A DNA stretch of 64,000 nucleotides from Lantana camara (Eukaryota; Streptophyta; Magnoliopsida; Lamiales; Verbenaceae), in assembly GCA_037501455.1 (NCBI GenBank), contig CM074861.1, forward strand, positions 98,371,001 to 98,435,000, written 5' to 3'. Under the pieces are notes generated by a model. It was not told the DNA's origin and ran no database searches. It saw nothing but the letters and a program-made list of their open reading frames with translations. Positions 1-10,952 of the stretch are shown piece after piece; position 1 is the stretch's first letter; each line of letters opens with the position of its first letter. Position numbers and translations under genes: made by a program.

Positions 1-2314
1 CAATCACATGAAGTAGAGTGCTTGCCTTCAGTTCTCCAATTCGAAGATCTGTTCGAATCATTCCTATAGCTCGTTGTCCTCCTTGATTGAATCCTTGAAT
101 GGTCAGACGACTTTGAGATAATTCTTCGACAGAGATCCCCAACTTCTTCATAGTGGACTTTGGCATGATATTAACGGCTGAACCTCCATCGATCAATATG
201 CGGTTAACTTTCTCTTCTTGCATGAATCCTAAGACGAAAAGTGGTCGATTGTGCGGTTTCGGTCCTAGTAACAAATCATCGTCCGTGAAGGCAATTACCG
301 CGCTAGTAACATGACAAGAAACAACATGGGAAATTTCTTCATTATAGGAGGTTGGACTCATATTTTCTTTGAAGTATTTCTTCGGAAAAAAGTCGCCCAA
401 CGTCATTGGTTTCCAATAGCCATTGTGTGAAGGCCTTTTATGGTTGGTAGGTGCTCTCATCCTTCTCTTGGACTCGCTTTGTCTATACTTGATCGGAGTT
501 GATGTTTTTATCCAAGTAGGATGAAACTGCTCTACACGTCGCCTTTGCCTTCGTCGACGCGTCACTACGGTCCATTCATCATCATCTTCAACTTTGGTTG
601 TTGTATGTACTTCAACTTTAACTTCTCTATTGGACATCAACTTTGAAACTAACATTGGCTCCAAGCTTCCAAATTGGATTTTTGTGGATGCCCCCAATAT
701 TGTTGGTGATGTCATCATACTCTTGTTTCTCTTAACTTTATTGACATTTGTTGAAGTTACAACACTAGTAGCATTTGCGTCGGCTGCATCTTCACTTTCA
801 AGGATAATTTTGCCTTCTCTTGCTAGAGCCATGATCTTATCTTTCAACACAAAACACTTCTCTATCGGGTGGCTAATGACTCGATGATACTTGCAGTATT
901 TCGGGTCATTCACTTTCCCACTCTCCTCGGGGCGTTTTGGCTGCGGTAGCTCTATCAGTTTTTTCGCCAGCAATTCGTCAAAAATGTGTGAAACGTCGGA
1001 GTCTGGAAATGGGTATTCCTTTTCTTGCATCTCTTTCAGTGTAAGTCGACGCCTTTCATCCTGCGTTGGTTGATCCTTTGTTTTGACTTCAACCTTCTTT
1101 TCTTTAGAGGGAATTTTGACAGGTGTTGCCTTCACTGCCATAGATTCCTTTGCAAAAGGCTTGACGAATTTTTCACTCCTTCGAATATCCCTTCTATCCT
1201 TTCTTTGATTTTCAGCCGGAAAGTTAGTACCGTAGTGTGCAATACTTAGTTCCATATCATGAGCTCTCGTAGCCAATTCTTCGAATGTTCGGGGCTTGAT
1301 TCCTTGTAAAATGTAAAGCAATCCCCAATTCATGCCTTGAATACACATTTCTATTGCAGATATCTCTGAAAGTCTATCCTTGCAATTCAAACTCAATGCT
1401 CGCCAACGATTGATGTAATCGATGACCGGTTCATCTTTCCACTGTTTTGCATTAGTGATCTCGATCATACTTACAGTGCGACGAGTGCTATAGAAACGAT
1501 TCAAGAACTCTCTTTCCATTTGGTTCCAACTGTCTATTGACTCCGGCTCTAAATCAACATACCAATCGAAAGCATTTCCTTTAAGTGACCTCACAAATTG
1601 TTTCACCAAATGATCGCCATATGTCCCCGCATTGTTGCATGTTTCCACGAAATGAGCAATATGTTGCTTCGGATTTCCCTTTCCATCGAATTGCTGAAAA
1701 CTCGGTGGTTGATAACCCATTGGCATCCTCAAAGAATCAATACGTTTAGTATACGGTTTTGAGTATGTTGGAGAATTTTGAGAGGGTGCACCATACTGAG
1801 CTCTAATTGTATTAGTTATCATATTTTGCAGTTCTTGCACAGATAGAGCGGCGATGGATGCAGCGGAGTTATTTATCCTCATCGCGGAGTCATGCTTCTG
1901 AGGATAAAAATTCACTTGTTTTCCATCAGTGACTTGAGCCGAAAAAGTTTGAGGGTTACGACTAGACTGACCAGGATCGCGATTTTCTAACTTATTCATA
2001 AGTTGAGCAATCTGGAAGTCTTTATCCTCCAAAGTCTTTTGCAAGTTAGCCATTGCTTGAGCCATTTGGGCAACTTGCTCTTCAAGAGTCATAGTCTCCG
2101 CCTCTTCAGTAAAAGGAGTTTCCTTTGATCTAGTTTCTCTAGGGGTTGAGGGAGTTGAACCATCTGATGATTTTGAGTCATGACCGTCTGTAGAAGACCG
2201 CACGGTGCCATCAACTCCTTTGTTCTTCAGATTTTGTTGGTTCCCCCCATCGGCTCCCTTACTCGCGCCATCAGCTCCCTTATTCTTCGGGTTGAGTTGG
2301 ATTTTAGGAGCCAT
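1..2314 (-). CDS. Retrotransposon gag-protease polyprotein, partial
   Basis: The ORF starts at the ATG at 2314 (MAPKIQLNPKNKG) and stays in one frame to the window edge at every point I checked (771 codons visible). The N-terminal part is a capsid-type gag. Near codon 475 is a short Cys/His stretch, KYCKYHRVISHPIEKC, typical of plant Ty3 gags in place of a normal zinc knuckle. Around codons 700-715 the motif ILIDGGSAVN marks the aspartic protease (retropepsin), followed by a conserved LTIQGFNQGG segment. Reverse transcriptase and integrase would lie beyond the window. The gag part closely matches the stand-alone gag at 10953-12419, which lacks the protease. Several small plus-strand ORFs between 594 and 1249 are shadows of this frame. 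Confidence 0.88.
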   Translation of the reverse strand, partial: MAPKIQLNPKNKGADGASKGADGGNQQNLKNKGVDGTVRSSTDGHDSKSSDGSTPSTPRETRSKETPFTEEAETMTLEEQVAQMAQAMANLQKTLEDKDFQIAQLMNKLENRDPGQSSRNPQTFSAQVTDGKQVNFYPQKHDSAMRINNSAASIAALSVQELQNMITNTIRAQYGAPSQNSPTYSKPYTKRIDSLRMPMGYQPPSFQQFDGKGNPKQHIAHFVETCNNAGTYGDHLVKQFVRSLKGNAFDWYVDLEPESIDSWNQMEREFLNRFYSTRRTVSMIEITNAKQWKDEPVIDYINRWRALSLNCKDRLSEISAIEMCIQGMNWGLLYILQGIKPRTFEELATRAHDMELSIAHYGTNFPAENQRKDRRDIRRSEKFVKPFAKESMAVKATPVKIPSKEKKVEVKTKDQPTQDERRRLTLKEMQEKEYPFPDSDVSHIFDELLAKKLIELPQPKRPEESGKVNDPKYCKYHRVISHPIEKCFVLKDKIMALAREGKIILESEDAADANATSVVTSTNVNKVKRNKSMMTSPTILGASTKIQFGSLEPMLVSKLMSNREVKVEVHTTTKVEDDDEWTVVTRRRRQRRRVEQFHPTWIKTSTPIKYRQSESKRRMRAPTNHKRPSHNGYWKPMTLGDFFPKKYFKENMSPTSYNEEISHVVSCHVTSAVIAFTDDDLLLGPKPHNRPLFVLGFMQEEKVNRILIDGGSAVNIMPKSTMKKLGISVEELSQSRLTIQGFNQGGQRAIGMIRTDLRIGELKASTLLHVI

Positions 2315-2380
2315 TGAGTAGAACTTTGGTATGAGAAGGAAAAGATGAGAGGTAAGATGGTCCCACCGGGCGTGCCAATC

Positions 2381-3301
2381 TGTTTGCACTAAAAATTCGC
2401 GTTTATTGATTTTTAGTCAATATCGAATAAATAATACAAATTATTTGAGAATCTAAGTAAAAGCGGGTCTTTGATCTTCACTTGATCCTCTGATTCTTCC
2501 CTCAGATTTAAAGTTGTTGAATCTTCAAACGGTTCTTGATGAATTTGGGGTTTGATCTTCTTCAACTTCAAATTAGACTTGAAATAACGTTAATCCGTAG
2601 GTCCTTCGACTTATTTACGAATCAAACGCCGGATTTTGGAGAATTCAGTCAAGAACGCCTTCGAACTCGTTGGTAACTCCGTGGATTTAGCTTGAATAAT
2701 AACACCGATTCGCCGGTATAACGCCTTGATAACGAATCAAATGCTTAAATTTGATAACTTCGGGAAGAAAGGTTTTTAGCCTTTCTTGAACTTTTAGAGA
2801 GGTTTTTAGCCTTTCTTTGAACTCGTAGAGAGGTTTTTAGCCTTTCTTGAATTCGTGTTGTGTGTTGAATGAACTACACATGACCCCTTTATATAGGTGT
2901 AGGATTCAAGACTTGTGGTCCAAGTCAGCTTTTATTTAATAATTATCTCTTATTTTTTTGAAGAGATAATATCAAATAAATCATATAAATTATTTATCTC
3001 TTTAATATTTTTATTTTTATTTTAAAGAGATAATATAAGACTTGAATTTGATTGGTCGGTGTGATGCAATACGCCACGTGTCACCATATGATTTGTCTTG
3101 GCTTTCTTTGATTGCAAGACTTGATTTAATTGGTCAAAGCATGTCACTTTGACACGTGTCATCACTTGATTTGTTAAGAAAATAAACATTATAATATCAA
3201 TTTAATTTTAACTATTTAATTTTGAAATTAAATTTAGGATAATTTCAAAATATAAAATAGCAAATTAAATTAATAACACAAAGTTTATTTCCTTATTTAC
3301 A
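2381..3301 (-). repeat. LTR of the partial Ty3-type element
   Basis: This 921-bp LTR begins TGTTTGCACTAAAAATTC on the plus strand and ends TATTTACA. It aligns along its length with the LTRs at 9352 and 12493. Near 2770-2860 it has about three copies of a roughly 28-bp unit (GAGAGGTTTTTAGCCTTTCT plus a spacer); the other LTRs carry more copies. In element orientation it is the 5' LTR and would hold the promoter. Confidence 0.9.
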
Positions 3302-4229
3302 ATGTGCTTTAAGGATGGACTCCTTGTAAGCTTATGGGAGGCACATCTCCCCCTTAATAAGCTGTTGAATACCTGATGTACATCGCTCCTACTGCGTATT
3401 TCTGATTATTGATTTCAGCAACGACCAAACAACTGCATAGTTTAATTTCCATTATTGTTTTCCATGTTATTGTTAGTTATACTCCCTCTTAATTGCTCTC
3501 AATATGTAGTGGTGAGGAAGTAGCTAGGGTTACTAATAGCATGTCCGGCTTCTTTCACCGATGGTAGCTCAAAGAGGACATGTGTAATTATGGGCACTTA
3601 GTGGATATTTATTATTTGACCTATATATGTGTCTACATTTTTGGATAGGTGTGTATAATAGGGATACGTCAATTAACCTTCTTATCGATGGGAGTGCGAA
3701 CTGCTATGTTACGCGGATATGGATACGGAGACACGAATACGACACGATATACATTTTTTTGTGAATTTTCAACGTGAGAAGTGTCGACACGAATGTCTGA
3801 CACGATACGATACAACAAACTGATATTTTTAAAAGTGTCGATGCATTAGAGGCGAATTATTATTCTCGAATTGAGTTGGATCAGAGCAGTATTATATCAG
3901 GGATGTGTTGTCATAGCAATATAATTGCGTGACGAATGTTATAGTGTGCTTAGTATGTGATTGGTTGGAATCAGCTTAAAAATAGCAAATAAAATGTAAG
4001 TCCAGTATAATATGATTTACATGTGCTTAATTGTGTTTGTTAACGTGGAATGCTATAAGGTTCCAAAAAAGGATAAAATTTTATAGATCGTGAGGTTAAT
4101 ATCACATTCCACACACTACCTTTAAATTTCGATTGTCATTCCCCATTTTTCAGTTTTTCTTTAGTCAATTAAGTAAAGATATTTAAAAAATAAATATTAA
4201 ATAATAAATAATAAGACCCAATCTCATTA
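3302..4229. other. Gene-free stretch
   Basis: I found no convincing coding region. Around 3706-3852 is a short block rich in GATACG and CGACAC words, resembling the ends of the repeat at 13672-14314 and a block near 32215-32310, so it is probably an eroded copy of the same repeat. The rest is AT-rich DNA without recognisable structure. Confidence 0.5.
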
Positions 4230-4238
4230 ATATATAAA

Positions 4239-5222
4239 GGGATAATTACCAACGTCCCCATGAGGTTTGGCGTTATTACAGAATACCTCCTGAGGTTTCG
4301 AAAATTACGAACTCCCCCCTAAATAGTACACCATCGCTTACAAATAGCACCGGTCATTAATTAGACCGTTAAATTCAAATTTAAATTTCAAAAACACCCT
4401 TAGGGGGTATATTATAATTTTACTTAGAGTTTAATGATATAATTGTAATATTAGTTAATTTTGGATTTTTTGTATTTAAAAAGTTGTTATTTAATTTAAT
4501 ATTTTATATTTTATCTATAAATATAAATTGAATTAGATATTCCATGCATATTTATTTCTATAAAATATGATAAGTTATAAATTTCCTTTCATATTTATTT
4601 CTTAGTTTTAAATATATTTTGTACAAGTCCATTTAAAGTTAATTTAAAATAATTTATTTGCAATTATAACAAATTTTCCCTCAAAATAAAAATTCATATA
4701 AAAAAACCCACACAAAGATCAACTAGTGCATTATCAATTTTTTTCCTCAAAATTGAAAATCATAACAAATACACTAATATCAACAAATGCATTAGCAAAT
4801 TCACAAAAATATCCGCTAGTCGTTTAAGCAATTATTTCAAACCTTGAACATGTATGGTCAATATCTACAGAAAATATTAAGCATCCATAAACTGTAGGTA
4901 TGAAATTAGTCTATCATAAAAATATTAAAATAATATTAAGTAGCACTTTATTAAAAAAAAATGCTAGGTAGACACAAAACTCAAGTACTTACATCAAACC
5001 CCCTTAACAATTTTAGTTCTTGCATTAGTCCCCTTACCTTTGGCTCTTTATTACATATACCCCCCCTGAGTTTCAACATAGTAGGGGTAAAATAGTAAAT
5101 TTCACACAATCCGTTAAATTTAACCGAGGAGATGATGGCCCAGGGGGGAGTTCGTAATTTTCGAAACCTCAGGGGGTATTCTATAATAACGCCAAACCTC
5201 AGGGGGCGTTGGTAATTATCCC
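4239..5222. mobile_element. Mutator-type MITE with 9-bp target duplication
   Basis: This is a 984-bp non-autonomous DNA transposon. The terminal inverted repeats are about 85 bp: the left end starts GGGATAATTACCAACG and the right end finishes CGTTGGTAATTATCCC. It is flanked by a perfect 9-bp direct repeat ATATATAAA (4230-4238 and 5223-5231), the target-site length of Mutator-like elements. The interior is AT-rich and has no ORF of note. Terminal repeats of related style are at 33857-34153 and 60950-61276. Confidence 0.9.
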
Positions 5223-5231
5223 ATATATAAA

Positions 5232-5753
5232 CTTAAGAAGTTGGTGAAAAATTGATTGATAATATTTCCAACTTTATACATGTGGGGTGGCCCTTAAGTT
5301 GGACCAAAATTACTTAAGTGAGTAGGGACAACAAAAAAGAATAATGATTAGAGCACATCTCTTGCACATTTTATTTGTCCATATCTTTACATACCCGGAC
5401 CAAACATAGGATATCATTTATTACCATATTTCTCTCTCAAATAACATAACATTATCCATGCGTGCGAAAGAATCGAGAAAATTCTAACTCAAGTCTGATT
5501 CGATTGAACCTAACAAATTAAAAGAGTAAGTATATTACATTTATCATTTGATTTGTCATTCTTTCAAAATTTTCCACCAACTACACGCTAGTGTAAAACA
5601 CTTACTCTTTCATTATATCGGTTTAATCGAGACAGACTCGCATTAGAATTATCCAGAAAAAAATAGCTATATATAAATATGGAAAATGAAAAAGTCAAAA
5701 ACCTTTTGAGTCCTAATCCGTAATATTACACAAATACAGGGGTCAAATCATAA
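5232..5753. other. Gene-free stretch downstream of the WD40 gene
   Basis: AT-rich sequence that includes the 3' flank, and presumably the 3' UTR, of the minus-strand WD40 gene. A loose inverted repeat (ATTCTAACTCAAGTCTGATT near 5480 against the 5620-5655 region) hints at a further small MITE. Nothing else is recognisable. Confidence 0.4.
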
Positions 5754-7976
5754 TTATTGGAAAGGATTATTGTCACCTTGGAGCTTCTTCTCCACCCACG
5801 ACGGAGACAGAACGGGACTCATTTCATACTCCGTAATCTTGGTCGTCGTGTCTATGGGCTCCATTCCCTGTGGAGCACACTTATTATGGCTGTTAATTGT
5901 GTTATTGCTGTTGTTGTTATTGCTAATGTTTTCCTCGGGCAAAACCTTAATCCTCCAGACCTTAAACGTTTGATCCAATCCAGCGCTGTACACCAAGAAT
6001 CCCATGATCACGACCTTTTCGATTTCCAAGGACGCCGCCAGGGATTTAACGGGCCCCCGATGCGCATCCAGGACGGCGAGGCATTCGTGGAAGCAGCTGC
6101 CTTCCTCCCGCCGCCACACCCTGATCGTGGTGTCCTCGGAGCCACTAAAGATCAGCTTCTCGATGGCGGCGAGGCAGAGGACGGCGAACCTGATATTAAC
6201 TTCAACGGTCAACAAGAAGTGAACTGAACTAAAGAATGTTATTTGATAATTGTAGAGTTATCAACAAGAAGTCAACCAAACTAAAAGTAGGTTACTTCTT
6301 AGTTCTTACTTGCTTAACTGAGCTAGAGTAATCTACTTTAGATCAGTTGAGTAGGTAAAGGAGGTTAGCTAAGTAACCTCCTTTACCCCATAAAATAACT
6401 TTATTCGGTTTAGTTAACTTCTTGTTGACTGTTGGAGTTAATACCTGTGTCCCTGGAGGAATCCGCCGTGGTTGAATCTCCCCGACATCTTCTCCTTCTC
6501 CCAGAAGTTGATGAACCCGTCGGAGGAGCCGGAGTAGAGGAAGCAAGAGGCCGGGGAGGAGCTGAGGGCGAGGCAGTTGACGGGGGAGGGCTGGAATTTG
6601 AGTGTCATGGTTAGGGTGTGGGAGCTCTGGCCGTAGACGCGGCGCCAGATCTTGACGGCGCCGTCCGAGGAGCAGGAGAAGAGGCAGCCGTCGTCCTGGT
6701 TGACGGCGAGGGTGTTGATATGGTCGTCATGGGCGGTGAAGGAGTCCACGCAGCGGTTGTCGGAGACTCGCCACGCCTTGATGGTGCGGTCCCAGGATCC
6801 GGTGTAGAGGAGCCCGTCGGCGTGGTTGTAGGCCATGCAGGAAATGCAGTCTCTGTGCTTGTGAGGGGTGGAACCCATCCTCGGGAGGATGAAGATAAAC
6901 CTGTTTCTTGGAATAGTTGTTACTTTTCTCGCCTGGAAACATAGGCAAGAACTCAACATTAGTGATCCTGGTGTGGTCCTATCATGAACTCGAGCTACTT
7001 TGATTAGACTCCTGTAGTTTCACATTTTGATAATGATTGTTTTCATCAAGTTGTCGATCAGGTTTTCTGTTTCAGTTTTGTGTCTCATTTCTTTTATTTC
7101 ATTTACGCTCGCTACATACGTGTGTAGTTAGATAGTTGAAATTAGGAGAAAGAAATACAAAACTAAAATATGAGATCCAATCCGCGAAAATGAACCTTGC
7201 CTGGAAATTCTCCGATGAGGCGGATCCCGTTATGTTCCAAACCCGCACTTTGCAATCCTTGTGCGATGTGAAAAGCGTGTTTCCATGAGCCAAAATCGCG
7301 CGAACCTGTTGAATAAGATAGTAAATAGTTTAGTATTTAATACTCGAAGATGTACAAAAACATCTTTGCATATCATTTTAGAAAGAACATATAACTTTTG
7401 AATATGTATTTGACATTATTTAAGAATGCAGGATACAAACTACTCTGTTACGATATTAGGTAATGCATGTTTAACTATATATAAAGCGGGGGTAGATAAC
7501 AGAACCTCGCCGTGTCGGGCTTTGAAGTATCCTCGTTCGGTGCAGTCCGGCTGCCTCCACGCACGGATGCGGGTACTTTCCGAACCGGTGAAGACGAGCC
7601 CCTTTGCGGCGGCGATGGAGAAGATGGTGCCGTCCTGGCGGTGGAGGGAGGCGATGCAGTGGTAGAGGATGGAGGGGGAGGGTGTCTGGTGGGGGGAGAG
7701 CGTCCACGGCGAGTCGGGGCTCGGCGGTGGGAGTAGAGAATTGTAAATGTTGTTGTTGTGCGTGCTGTGTGTGGAGGATCTTGGCGGGCTGAAGAGGAGG
7801 TTGTCGTGGTGGTGGTCGTAGGACTGCGGGTGGGATTTGAAGGAGTGGCGGCGCCGTGGTGGCGGAGACTGCATTGACGGCGGAGGAGGCGGCGATCTTG
7901 GGGGGTACTCGTCATCGGAGAAGGTGGAGAGGGAATATGATGGCCGTCTTCTGGTGGTGGTGTGGTAGGGTTCCAT
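5754..7976 (-). CDS. JINGUBANG-like WD40-repeat protein (499 aa, four exons)
   Basis: Predicted exons on the minus strand are 7976-7506, 7305-7196, 6927-6445 and 6189-5754, joining in frame to 500 codons including the stop. The chosen start (MEPYHTTTRRRPSYS) sits at 7976; an upstream in-frame ATG at 8087 would add 37 unconserved residues. The N-terminus is low-complexity and rich in Pro, Ser and His. Seven WD blades follow, with blade ends such as TRIRAWR, CKVRVWN, RTIKAWR, GAVKIWR, GFINFWE, TTIRVWR and QTFKVWR. The exon 3/4 junction restores GHRFAVLCLA, matching the GH..AVLCLA core of the plant JINGUBANG family. Proteins of this family form beta-propeller scaffolds; JINGUBANG itself acts in pollen germination control. 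The C-terminal tail has an Asn-rich run. The exact partner or role here is unknown. Confidence 0.88.
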
Positions 7977-8399
7977 TAATGGAGGATGGAGGAGAACGTA
8001 CTGTGGTAGAGTTGGATGTTGGGGGTTATTATATGCGGAGGTTTTGGTTGTAAATGAATCTACTTGTTTTTGTATTGTAATATACATTGATTATTATTTA
8101 AAACATATAAGAAAAGGATTGAAATAAATCATTTAATCCAATTATATTCCATCATATATATAAAAAATAAATAAAAAAAAATTATTCCATCATATATAGT
8201 GTGAAAGAGATATAATTAAAATTTAAAAGGGAAACAACAAAATAATATTTTTGGAGGTGTTCCTAAATCCTAAAACATGATTCATTGATCATGTCGTGAG
8301 TGCAGTACAAATTCTGAAAATGTAAAGAATACAACTTAATTGAGTTTGAATTATAATTCGATCAAGTGCTATATTTAATTCCTAAAGTTTTAAATTTAT

Positions 8400-8691
8400 G
8401 GGATAATCTTTATTTGCATCCCCAATCTTTGGGGTATTTTGTACTTTAGTACTCAACCTTTGAATTTTTACACTTTAGTATCCGACTTTTAAATTTTGTT
8501 GCACTTAAGTGCACAATATAGACGTGTCATTTTCTTATTGGTCGGTTGGGTACACGTGTGATTTTCTTATTGGTTGGGGGCACTTAAGTGCACCAAAATT
8601 CAAATGTTGGGTACTAAATTATAAAAATTCAAAAGTTAGGTATTAAAGTGCCTAATTCCCCAAAGTTTGGAGTGCAAAAAAAATTTAACCC
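8400..8691. mobile_element. Small Mutator-type MITE
   Basis: A 292-bp inverted-repeat element. The left end starts GGGATAATCTTTATTTGCA and the right end, read in reverse complement, starts GGGTTAAATTTTTTTTGCA; both arms continue with a shared C.CCAA.CTTTGGGG block and a run of ACTTTAGTAC-like words. Nine-base flanks are TAAATTTAT (8391-8399) and TAAATTGAT (8692-8700), 8 of 9 identical, as expected for an older Mutator-type insertion. Confidence 0.72.
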
Positions 8692-8720
8692 TAAATTGAT
8701 ATCACTTTAAATTTAAAAAA

Positions 8721-8960
8721 TAACAGATAAGTCCCTAATGTTTCAAATTAGTCCTTTCATAGTTTTTTCGGCAAGAATGTGGCTGAAAAAAAATTCATGT
8801 GCGTTAGGTATGTGATTAACAATGATGTCCTTGTCTCATACTCTTAATGTGAGACAATTCAAAACCAATTACAAAAAAAGTTTTGATCATATTTTCATTG
8901 AAAAAATTATTGAGGGACTAACTAGAAACAGATTAGTAATGCTAGGGACTTATCTATTAC
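8721..8960. repeat. Inverted-repeat MITE-like element
   Basis: The left arm (TAACAGATAAGTCCCTAATG) and the right arm, read in reverse complement (AATAGATAAGTCCCTAGCAT), are inverted copies, and the pairing continues inward through AGTTAGTCC-like words. I could not find a convincing target duplication, so the exact ends and superfamily are uncertain. Confidence 0.5.
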
Positions 8961-9351
8961 TTTTGAAAATTTAAAAATTAAAATAACACAAATTTAAAAT
9001 TTTAGTACAAAATATGACATTTGCTCTTGTAATTATATGTAATTTTGAGGGGATTAGGTATGTAAAATGATATATACAGAGAGAGTAAGTATAGACATAA
9101 CGAAATTTATTCTCAGACATAATTTAGTTTTCTCGCATATGTTGTGGTTGAGGACCATGGTCCCAAATGCTGGTCCTAAGATTGTACTTTCAAGCCTTCT
9201 TGATTTGTTGTTTTAATGCCAAATTTTAAGGTTGTTGATTTGCGGGGCTCAACCAAGCACGATTTGGACTAGAATTTTCTCTTCTCTAGAATAATTATAC
9301 AAAATTTTAGTCTAGATCAATCGACATGAACCCAGTCAATTAGTGTATTAT

Positions 9352-10280
9352 TGTTTGCACTAAAAATTCGTGTTTATTGATTTTTAGTCAATATCGAATA
9401 AATAATACAAATTATTTGAAAATTAAAGTACAAGTGGGTCTTCGATCTTCACTTGATCCTCTGATTCTTCCTTCAGATTTAAAGTTGTTGAATCTTCAAA
9501 CGGTTCTTGATGAATTTGGGGTTTGATCTTCTTCAACTTCAAATTAGACTTGAAATAACGTTAATCCGTAGGTCCTTCGACTTGTTTACGAATCAAACGC
9601 CGGATTTTGGAGAATTCCGTCAAGAACGCCTTCGAACTCGTTGGTAATTCCGTGGATTTAACTTGAATATAACGCCGATTCGCCGGTAAAACGCCTTGAT
9701 AGCGGATCAAACGCCTTGATTTGGTAACTTCGGGGAAGAAAGGTTTTTAGCCTTCTTCTTGAACTTGCAGAAAGGTTTTTAGTCTTTCTTGAATTCGTAG
9801 AGAGGTTTTTAGCCTCTTGCACTTGTAGAGAGGTTTTTAGCCTTTCTTGAATTCGTAGAGAGGTTTTTAGCCTCTCTTGAATTCGCGTTGTGTGTTGAAT
9901 GAACAACCCATGACCTCTTTATATAGGCATAGGATTCAAGACTTGTTGCTCAAGTTAAAGTTTATTTAATAATTATCTCTTTATATTTTTATTTTTTTAA
10001 GAGATAATATCAAATAAGACTTGAATTTGATTGGTCTGTGTGATGCAATAAGCCACATGTCGCCATATGATTTGTCTTGGCTTTTTTTGACTGCAAGACT
10101 TGATTTGATTGGTTAAAACATGTCACTTTGACACGTGTCATCACTTGATTTGTTGATAAAATAAACATTATAATACCAATTTAATTTTAACTATTTAACT
10201 TTGAAATTAAATTTAGGATAATTTCAAAATATTAAATAGCCAACTAAATTAATAAAATAAAGTTTATTTATCCGTCTACA
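9352..10280 (-). repeat. 3' LTR of the gag-only element
   Basis: 929 bp, TG...CA on the plus strand (TGTTTGCAC...CGTCTACA). It contains several copies of a roughly 28-bp repeat around 9740-9890 (AGAGAGGTTTTTAGCC variants), which creates a spurious repetitive minus-strand ORF at 9658-9906. The adjacent purine-rich tract lies just inside at 10281-10295. Confidence 0.93.
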
Positions 10281-10484
10281 AATGCCCCCACTTCAAGGCT
10301 CGGCGAAGAACATACCAAGTAGTCGTGCAAAGACGAGACTTGAAGTACCCAAATTTATTGGACATAACTTTTTTTTTGAAGATGTGACTGAGCTTGAAGT
10401 TTAATTCAAGTTGCCTACGTACCCCCTTAAGAGGATCAAGTCATAACGTAGTTCAATTTTTGTTTTGTAAACTTGAAGACAATT
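10281..10484 (-). other. Untranslated internal segment next to the 3' LTR
   Basis: This short internal stretch begins with the polypurine tract (minus strand AAGTGGGGGCATT) needed to prime second-strand synthesis. No coding region is seen. In an autonomous relative the pol genes would lie between gag and this point. Confidence 0.6.
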
Positions 10485-10940
10485 TATATACTCGTGTCAA
10501 GGAGTTTTTTTTTTTTTTTTGGTTAGACATTTTATACTCATGTCAAGGAGTAATTTGAATTTAAAACAGTTTATTCTCGTGTTAAGGAGTAACTTTAACT
10601 TGATTTTAAGCAGTTTATACTCGTATTTAAGGAGTACTTGATTTGATTTTAAACAGTTTATACTCGTATTAAGGAGTAACTTTGAACTTGATTTTAAACA
10701 GTTTATACTTGTATTAAGGAGTATTGCACTTGAATTTGATTTTAAACAGTTTATACTCATGTCAAGGAGTATTGATTTTGATTTGTAGACAGTTTATCCT
10801 CATATCAAGGAGTCTTGAATTTGAATTTGTAGATAGTTTATCCTCATATAAAGGATTTGAATTTGAATTTCTAGATAGTTTATCCTCATATCAAGGAGCT
10901 TTCATGACAGTTTATTCTCTTATCAAGGAGAGTTTCAACT
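10485..10940. repeat. Tandem-repeat tract inside the gag-only element
   Basis: About ten imperfect copies of a roughly 40-48-bp unit built around CAGTTTATACTCGTATTAAG then GAGTA and a T-rich spacer. Unit length varies and the copies at the gag-proximal end are the most diverged. A run of about 20 T residues at 10504-10522 adjoins it. The tract occupies the place where protease and pol would be in a full-length element. Spurious ORFs run through it on both strands because the repeat lacks stops in some frames. Confidence 0.85.
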
Positions 10941-10952
10941 TTCACTTGAATT

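Larger units (their letters stand above)
1..3301 (-). mobile_element. Ty3-type LTR retrotransposon, 5' part (cut by the window edge)
   Basis: Read on the minus strand, this is the 5' half of an LTR retrotransposon: LTR (3301 to 2381), a likely primer-binding site just inside it (minus strand from 2380, TTGGCACGCCCGGTGGGA), then a gag-protease ORF from 2314 that runs off the window. The LTR starts TG and ends CA. The outer flank after 3301 is visible, but the other end is not, so no target duplication can be tested. It belongs to the same family as the complete element at 9352-13449, but its LTR is clearly diverged from that one, so the two insertions are independent. The gag type without a classical zinc knuckle, and the protease motif, suggest the Ty3 (Metaviridae-like) superfamily; the lineage within it is inference. 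Confidence 0.9.
8088..9346. other. Intergenic stretch holding two MITE-like repeats
   Basis: Apart from the repeats annotated at 8400-8691 and 8721-8960, this region is AT-rich and has no coding potential that I trust. It contains the presumed promoter of the WD40 gene next to 8088. A segment at about 8275-8360 resembles 31860-31960 (both contain TTGATCATGT, then GAGTG.AGT.CAAAT), so it is another dispersed repeat. Confidence 0.5.

Noticed and set aside
594..1249. Three plus-strand ORFs of 60-97 codons
   Set aside because: They are opposite-strand shadows of the minus-strand gag-protease frame, which has family motifs throughout.
5757..8053. Many plus-strand ORFs across the WD40 gene
   Set aside because: They are antisense to GC-rich WD40 exons; only the minus-strand frames have WD motifs and matching splice phases.
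7977..8087. Extended start of the WD40 protein at the ATG at 8087
   Set aside because: It would add a low-complexity, non-family N-terminus; the ATG at 7976 gives a better start, though this is not proven.
9658..9906. Repetitive 82-codon minus-strand ORF (RIQERLKTSL repeats)
   Set aside because: It is produced by the 28-bp tandem repeat in the LTR and is not a coding gene.
10485..10940. Regular spaced repeats that might suggest a CRISPR-like array
   Set aside because: The units are directly adjacent with related spacers inside a plant retrotransposon; they are ordinary tandem repeats.
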